12,705 bases of DNA from Physocladia obscura (Eukaryota; Chytridiomycota; Chytridiomycetes; Chytridiales; Chytriomycetaceae). A model generated the notes under the pieces. It searched no databases. It saw nothing but the letters and a program-made list of their open reading frames with translations, and was not told where the DNA came from. Location: positions 1 to 12,705 of the forward strand of contig JADGJH010000978.1 in the NCBI GenBank assembly GCA_027596945.1, given 5' to 3'. The position numbers and the translations under genes are program-made. Positions 7,576 through 12,705 of this stretch are shown in pieces (positions within the stretch are counted from its first letter, which is position 1; each line of letters begins with the position of its first letter).

Positions 7576-8534
7576 ATGCCTGAAAATACCAAAGTCCATG
7601 CCCTCTACAACTATTTTATCCACCACAAGCAAGTTAGTGAGATTGCTCAAATTTATATGAAGCATTTTGCTACTATTCAAAATTTGATTGACTGATACAA
7701 GACTACTGACAGAGTCTCTCAAATTCAGCAAACCACAAGTCATAAATATAGCATGGTACATGAAGAATACTTCAAAGAATACCCACTGCCCTTCCTTGAT
7801 AAGGTGTAATAGGGTTTTAAAGCACACTGGAGCCTATCTATCAGGCTGTCACAAATTTGTAGGATTTTGTATATCTCTGGAATACTCTGGAATATTTTGG
7901 AATAGCAGGCAATACATATCAAAGATACAGATATGGCTCACACATAAAATCAACAAACTCTATTGGAAAATATACAATATTGTCTTCCTGGATGAAGTAT
8001 CTTTTGATAATTGCAGAATGGTACAGTGCTGCAGATATGCCATGAAAGGACAGAGGTTATGTATTCATGCTGAGTATCAGAAATTGCCTACAGTCTTGCT
8101 TCCAATTTTCAGTCCCTGCAATGGAATTCTAGAATCATACTACTGAAGGAACTTTTGGCTAGGAAAATTTTGCCAAATATTGCCATAATTTTGCTCTGTT
8201 GTCAGGAAACATTGAGAAGTATCCATCATATAATTCAATTTAAATTCTTGATAATGCATCTATTCACTGTTCCCCAGATTTTATTATGTATTTATGATCA
8301 CTTGGTATTATTCCATTATTCCTCCCAGCTTACTGTCCTTTCTTCAATCCAATTGAAGTTTTTTTTGGTATAATAAAGAAGTGCATATGTTGAATTTACG
8401 CCAGGAAACAAAGTTAACACAAAAAATATTATTTGCATAGTTGCATATGCTTTGCATATTTTCATGCCATATTTAGGAAATGCAGCTATTTGAGTGCCAC
8501 TTTTTTTTCAACCCAACAGTGTCTTACAAAATAA
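7576..8534 (+). pseudogene. Decayed Tc1/IS630-type DD34E transposase
   Basis: About 320 codons, typical for a Tc1/mariner-IS630 (DDE_3) transposase. From the ATG at 7576 the N-terminus reads as a helix-turn-helix (VSEIAQIYMKHFATIQNLID), then TGA 7693-7695 and more stops at 7807-7812. The catalytic core follows in other frames: IVFLDEVSFDN with the first Asp at 7991-7993 and a KGQRL motif; then, after a shift near 8140, ILDNASIHCSPDF with the second Asp at 8250-8252; then PLFLPAYCPFFNPIEVFFG with the Glu at 8355-8357, 34 residues after the second Asp. Stops at 8160, 8241, 8295 and 8391, and a shift near 8410, break the C-terminal half. The element is inactive. Clear terminal inverted repeats were not found. 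It sits immediately upstream of kanadaptin on the opposite strand. Confidence 0.85.
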
Positions 8535-8559
8535 GTTTAAGTGGTTTGGGTTTCATTTA

Positions 8560-9180
8560 AATAAATTTAACTGTTTTATTAAATGTTATTCACTCATTAA
8601 TATTCTGCTAACGTTCTTCATCTTCATCTTTATGATACTCATCATCATTGATGTTTCAAATATTTTTAAAATTGTTCACATCAGTGACAGTCTCAACAGG
8701 GAACACACTTGAAAGAATACCAGAAACTGCATGTTTGTGAGCCTTAAGATTTCTCTCGTGTAAATCAAACTGATTTTGCATGGCATAATACCTGAGATTG
8801 TGCTTCAGCAACTTGTAATTTGTTTCTTGATTCTCAATGATATTGAGTACAACCTGCAATGAGCAACAAATGTGACTGATTTGATTTTCTGATTGTACTT
8901 GTCTATCAATATTATCAGTTTCTGACTAATTTTAAAATTCAACAGACTGAAATATCTTAATTTCTTTGTCTAATTTAAATTTTTAAATTTTTAATCATAA
9001 AACCAACAATTTTTTATTCAATTCAACGAAAATTAACTTGTCAAATCCTTCAAATGTTCTTGCTTCAATTGCTTCATCATTATTATTTGAAATTGCATTA
9101 GAATTTCATGTACACAATTGCCACTCTCTTCGTCTTTTTCTCAAAAAGTCAGGGAAATTACAGGAATCCTTGAAGATCAA
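8560..9180 (-). pseudogene. Unidentified coiled-coil-like gene relic
   Basis: Seen on the minus strand: DFLRKRREWQLCT, a stop, then NDEAIEARTFEGFDKLIFVE (to about 9010), a stop-rich AT stretch, LDKEIKIFQSVEF, two stops, then a 90-codon open block. That block contains SETDNIDRQVQSENQIS, VLNIIENQETNYKLLKHNL, YYAMQNQFDLHERNLKAHKH and FPVETVTDVNNFKNI, and ends at TGA 8656-8658. An acidic tail (NDDEYHKDEDEER) continues beyond it. Almost everything falls in one frame, with a LLK/heptad-like pattern suggesting coiled coil. The single-frame layout with isolated stops could be a recently decayed gene, or a real gene in which AT-rich parts are introns (a TTGCAG|GTT site lies at about 8850). Family not recognised. 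Confidence 0.4.
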
Positions 9181-9375
9181 AACATTAGAAAAATGCTGTA
9201 ACAATATCAACGCTAATATTTTTTATTTGAAAGCGAAAATTATAATGATTTGCGATAAATCAGAGCTGAACCAATGAGTAATTTAATTGGTGAAAGCTCT
9301 TAGTCAAAAAAAATTGTTAAAACCAAAACAAAACCTATTTTTATATATTTTTTCGCACAAAACAAAGCCCCAAAA
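9181..9375. other. AT-rich 3' flank of ornithine decarboxylase
   Basis: This holds the presumed 3' untranslated region of the minus-strand ornithine decarboxylase gene. No canonical AATAAA was seen on the minus strand close to the stop; A/T-rich variants (AATATATAAAA) are present near 9340-9355. Confidence 0.4.
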
Positions 9376-10861
9376 TTAAACACGACCACAGTAAGTATTG
9401 GTGTAAATAATTTCAGTCTTCTTGAAACCATTGAACTTTGAAGCTGCAGCCAAAGTATATGCACCCATATTCTCAAAGTACATCCAATCACCAACATTCA
9501 ACTCTGGGAGCAAGCCTTCCTGAGTGATGCAGTCAATAGAGTCACAAGTTGGTCCCCAGATCGAACACTGAAACTGATCATCCAAATTGCTGTCAACATC
9601 AAACTTGAAATCCCCACTCTTGGCCAACACACGGGGAGTTACAACAGCATGGTCAAATGTAATGCAGTTAAAGGAGCCGTACATTCCATCATTAATGTAA
9701 TACATATAGGCGGGGTGCTCATCACTGGCAGGTGGGGTGACAACAACAGCACTGTCGACCATACTATCAACACGTAAAGCAGTGTCTCTTGGAACAACGC
9801 GTCTTGCAACAACATTCACAGCCAGAGTGAACGCACTCCCAGCATAATAGCGACCAGGTTCTGCAATAACCCGAATATGTGGTGCGATTAAGGCATCAAT
9901 AGAAATACGAAGAACTGCGGCAATTTGGGCAAACGTGATTCCGTCAGTTCCAGTTCCACTGCATGGATAACCACCACCAATATCAACCAGCGACAGATCG
10001 TAACCAAACTCCTTCGCAACTTCGACAACCTTGGCAGCAGATGCAACAGCTTGTCCGAAAACATTGGCATCGAAACAGCCAGAACCAACGTGAAATGAGA
10101 CGCCAACAACATCCAAGTCAAGTTCACGAGCAACTTTGAGTAAACCAGGAACGAACTCTAGTTTGGCGCCAAATTTAGTGCTGAAGTTGCAAAGAGAGCG
10201 AGACGCGTCAAATCCAAGAATACGAACAACACAACGGGCATTAGGCATGTGCTGCTTAATCTTGCGGAGTTCATCGGCGTTGTCGAAAGTAAGGGTACGC
10301 ACATTTTTAGTGTGCGCGTACCGCAAGTGAGAGGCTTGTTTGCATGGATTGGCGTAGATAATATTTGATGGATCGATTCCATAAGAAAGAGCAGTTTCAA
10401 TTTCAGCGCGACTGGCACAATCAAACCCTGTTCCGAGGTCAGCAAGCGTCTTAATAACCATGGAGTCTGGGCAACACTTCATCGCTGTAAACAATTGATC
10501 AGATTCATTAAGAAATATATACGCGAAAGCACAAACCATAGAAAGGCTCAACGCGCGGAAGCATTTCTTTCCATTGAAAATGTTGACGAATGATTTCTCC
10601 CAGATCACAGATAAAGAACGCGTCCTCTTCTTCGATATTATCCGAAATACTGTAGTAAGCTTCCATTTTTTTCTTCATAATCACCTTCACCGAGTCAGTA
10701 CGCAGTTCCGTATCCATACCTTCGAATCCTTTCTTCAAACGACTAAAGCCAGCATTCGTGGTTTTAGATGCAGTAAAATCCTTGGTATTAGCACCACCAA
10801 AAATTTCGGCGCGAGTGACAATGTCGTTGAGTTCAGCAGAGAAGGTTTGAGCTTCTTTCAT
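9376..10861 (-). CDS. odc1: Ornithine decarboxylase, two exons
   Basis: Pyridoxal-phosphate enzyme that decarboxylates ornithine to putrescine, the entry step of polyamine synthesis in the cytosol; active as a dimer. Exons 10861-10537 and 10484-9376 give 477 residues (human 461). The PLP lysine is K111 in PFYAMKC. Other conserved points are FDCAS (130-133 region), H240 in SFHVGSGC, the glycine loop GGGYP (278-282), AEPGRYY with E317 and R320, YINDGMYGSFN with D374, and WGPTCD with the dimer-interface catalytic C422 and D423. All active-site residues are present, so this is an active ODC rather than an antizyme-inhibitor-like paralogue. The ATG at 10861 is the first after an in-frame TAA at 10970-10972. 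The N-terminus is about 40 residues longer than the human form. The C-terminus stops soon after the core, so the vertebrate degron tail is missing. Confidence 0.95.
10485..10536 (-). other. Ornithine decarboxylase intron (52 bases, phase 1)
   Basis: TATG|GTTTGT donor and TTTACAG|CG acceptor on the minus strand. It splits the alanine codon two residues before the PLP-binding lysine, and joining restores PFYAMKC. Confidence 0.9.
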
Positions 10862-11063
10862 TAGTTGGTTGACTGATTTTGTGCTGAAGGTGTTGAGAGG
10901 CGGAACAGCGGGGTGGTGGGCTAGGTTTGTAGATTTTTGAATAACACGAACGGCTGTTTGCTTAGACGTTTACTGCTTCACGAGAAATCAAAAAGTTGCC
11001 GCAGAGGTGGTGGCTCTATTTTCGTTTTTTAAAAAAGTAAAGTTATAAGAATTAAAAAAAAGT
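10862..11063. other. Upstream flank of ornithine decarboxylase
   Basis: On the minus strand the frame of the enzyme stays open for 36 codons upstream of the ATG (HHPAVPPLNTFSTKSVNQL just before it) but has no ATG before the TAA at 10970-10972. It is read here as 5' leader or promoter. No TATA box or other element is convincing. Confidence 0.4.
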
Positions 11064-11424
11064 ATGGAAAAGGAAAGAAATCAAACCAGGCGGCAGGATC
11101 CTAAAGAGGATGAGAGTGCTATATATTATCCAAGGTTTCCAATTTTATTTAATGAATAGTATGTTTAGGAAAATAAAGACCAATACAGTAAACGCCAAAG
11201 AACAAACGAAGTGCCACTTTAACATTTTCGAGGGCGGATGGAGAAAAACATACCTTAATAAGTTGTCTGAAGAGATTTTCAGATGGGCGCTGAGGGAGTT
11301 CCCAAAGCGCTGGCAGGAAAATAAGCGGCGAAGCCGAGAGGTGAAAGCTGACGACTTGAGTATTAAGTGGTCAGGAACAAACAAGTCAAGGTGCAAAACG
11401 AGCTGGGATGCGTTTGCAAAATGA
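11064..11424 (+). CDS. Possible small basic protein, doubtful gene
   Basis: Seen: ATG at 11064 opens 23 codons rich in Lys, Arg and Glu. An AAG|GTTTCC...TGTTTAG|G segment (11135-11168, 34 bases) would be a phase 2 intron. The second part (11169-11424) then continues in frame to TGA, giving 108 residues with FEGGWRKTYLNKL and EIFRWALREFPKRW, a Trp/Arg/Lys-rich amphipathic stretch. An alternative start is the ATG at 11110, without splicing. A second 34-base GT-AG segment (11341-11374) would switch the tail to another open frame. These introns would be shorter than the others in the window. No family is recognised, and it could be a chance reading in higher-GC spacer. Confidence 0.25.
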
Positions 11425-12108
11425 CAGAAGCGAAGAGAGGCTGGTCGGACGGAAGCGGTATACTGGCTGGGTTTGGGCTGAAGGAAAACTGGGTTTGTTT
11501 TCGAGTGTTAATTGGTTTTGTGACAAAAAAAGACGATGAACTCTACAAGTTCGGAAAAATACTATTTTTAGATTCAGCGAGCAAAAGATACACGACACAG
11601 GGAGAATACTCGCTGCAGTATTCACAGAAACATGGCTCAAAAAACACTCCGTTTGCGCAATCTCCAAACAGTGGCGGATTATCAAAATTCCTCTCGATGC
11701 CTCGGTTTCTGGTACAAATTTACGGAAAAGCCACCCCTTAAAACCTAGGATATCAGCTGTTTCAGAATTTCGACAGTATAAAAGAAGAATTGGAACGCTT
11801 GAAAACTTGTTTATAACCTCTTCAAAATCTTTTGAAAATCTGGCATGGCATATTGCCTGTATCGATCTTTCGTTTAACAATTTAAAAGTCGTTGATAAAT
11901 GAGGTGAAAATTTTTGTGACCCATAATGATTTTTGATTCGAAAAAAACTTCAATTTCTTTCTCTCACCACTGTATTTCTATACAAACAATTTTGAAGGTT
12001 TCCATTGCACTCGGATATAATCGGAATCCGTTAGAGGGAAGAAACCGACACCCAACGAAGACTTGTCGATAAGAAGAAAATACTTATTTTAATATTTTCA
12101 AAAGCATG
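11425..12108. other. Spacer between the possible small gene and triosephosphate isomerase
   Basis: GC is higher than in the left of the window up to about 11750. A plus-strand reading from an ATG at 11421 runs 106 codons to 11741 and overlaps the preceding stop by four bases (ATGA). A minus-strand reading over 11386-11880 is longer but contains no ATG. Neither gives a recognisable domain, so neither is called. From 11880 to 12108 the sequence is AT-rich with nothing evident. Confidence 0.4.
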
Positions 12109-12114
12109 TTTATT
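12109..12114 (-). promoter_or_regulatory. Possible AATAAA polyadenylation signal of triosephosphate isomerase
   Basis: AATAAA on the minus strand, 13 bases after the stop codon and followed by AT-rich sequence. Position and orientation fit a very short 3' untranslated region, but usage is not proven. Confidence 0.4.
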
Positions 12115-12127
12115 GTCTTGACATTGA

Positions 12128-12705
<578 letters not shown>

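Noticed and set aside
7504..7827. A 107-codon minus-strand reading upstream of kanadaptin
   Set aside because: It is the complement of the transposase helix-turn-helix region, whose plus-strand frame gives recognisable family sequence. It could be part of a kanadaptin leader but shows no supporting domain.
8494..8530. TTTTTTTTCAACCCAACAGTG considered as a terminal inverted repeat of the Tc1-like element
   Set aside because: It still reads as the C-terminal codons of the transposase relic, and no matching inverted copy was found left of 7576.
11421..11741. A 106-codon plus-strand reading that overlaps the previous stop by ATGA
   Set aside because: The overlap looks like translational coupling, but this is a eukaryotic locus and no domain or homologue is recognisable. 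It is kept only as a note in the spacer entry.
11386..11880. A 164-codon minus-strand reading between ornithine decarboxylase and triosephosphate isomerase
   Set aside because: It contains no ATG anywhere, starts only at a TTG, shows no recognisable domain, and overlaps plus-strand readings of similar quality. It is probably chance openness in a higher-GC spacer.

Overview
This is eukaryotic nuclear DNA. Three conserved protein genes are broken by short GT-AG introns (52 to 79 bases, plus one anomalous 42-base gap), there are no bacterial-type operon signals, and spacers are AT-rich. The proteins are a kanadaptin (FHA plus dsRNA-binding-like protein), an ornithine decarboxylase and a triosephosphate isomerase. 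With the small introns and moderate gene spacing they suggest a unicellular or early-branching opisthokont, perhaps an early-diverging fungus or relative. That placement is inference and weak.

Right half (about 5.4 to 12.7 kb): the three host genes all lie on the minus strand. Kanadaptin occupies 5427-7424 in four exons. Ornithine decarboxylase occupies 9376-10861 in two exons. The 3' part of triosephosphate isomerase runs from 12128 off the window edge at 12705. Kanadaptin and ornithine decarboxylase are separated by a decayed Tc1/IS630-like DD34E transposase on the plus strand (7576-8534), which starts about 150 bases upstream of the kanadaptin ATG, and by an unidentified coiled-coil-like relic on the minus strand (about 8560-9180). 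Between ornithine decarboxylase and triosephosphate isomerase is about 1.2 kb of higher-GC sequence with a possible small plus-strand gene (11064-11424).

Left part (1 to about 5.4 kb): AT-rich sequence with no intact gene but many decayed coding pieces. The clearest is an alpha-kinase (MHCK/EF2K-type) catalytic domain on the plus strand (about 950-1779). It is split over frames, yet still shows the zinc-module signature and an intron with good splice sites. A perfect 22-base inverted repeat (7-28 and 3563-3584) encodes the same short peptide, FFGLKNK, on outward-lying, convergent strands. This suggests that two related genes, now relics, faced each other across 3.6 kb. More relic blocks lie at 2445-2690, 2992-3249, 3333-3505 and 4884-5168; I could not name their families.

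The three intact genes (polyamine synthesis, glycolysis, nuclear FHA protein) have no evident functional link. I saw no tRNA, rRNA, CRISPR array or obvious new multi-gene system. The most distinctive material is the relic region with its duplicated motif, and the one-base splice anomaly in kanadaptin.
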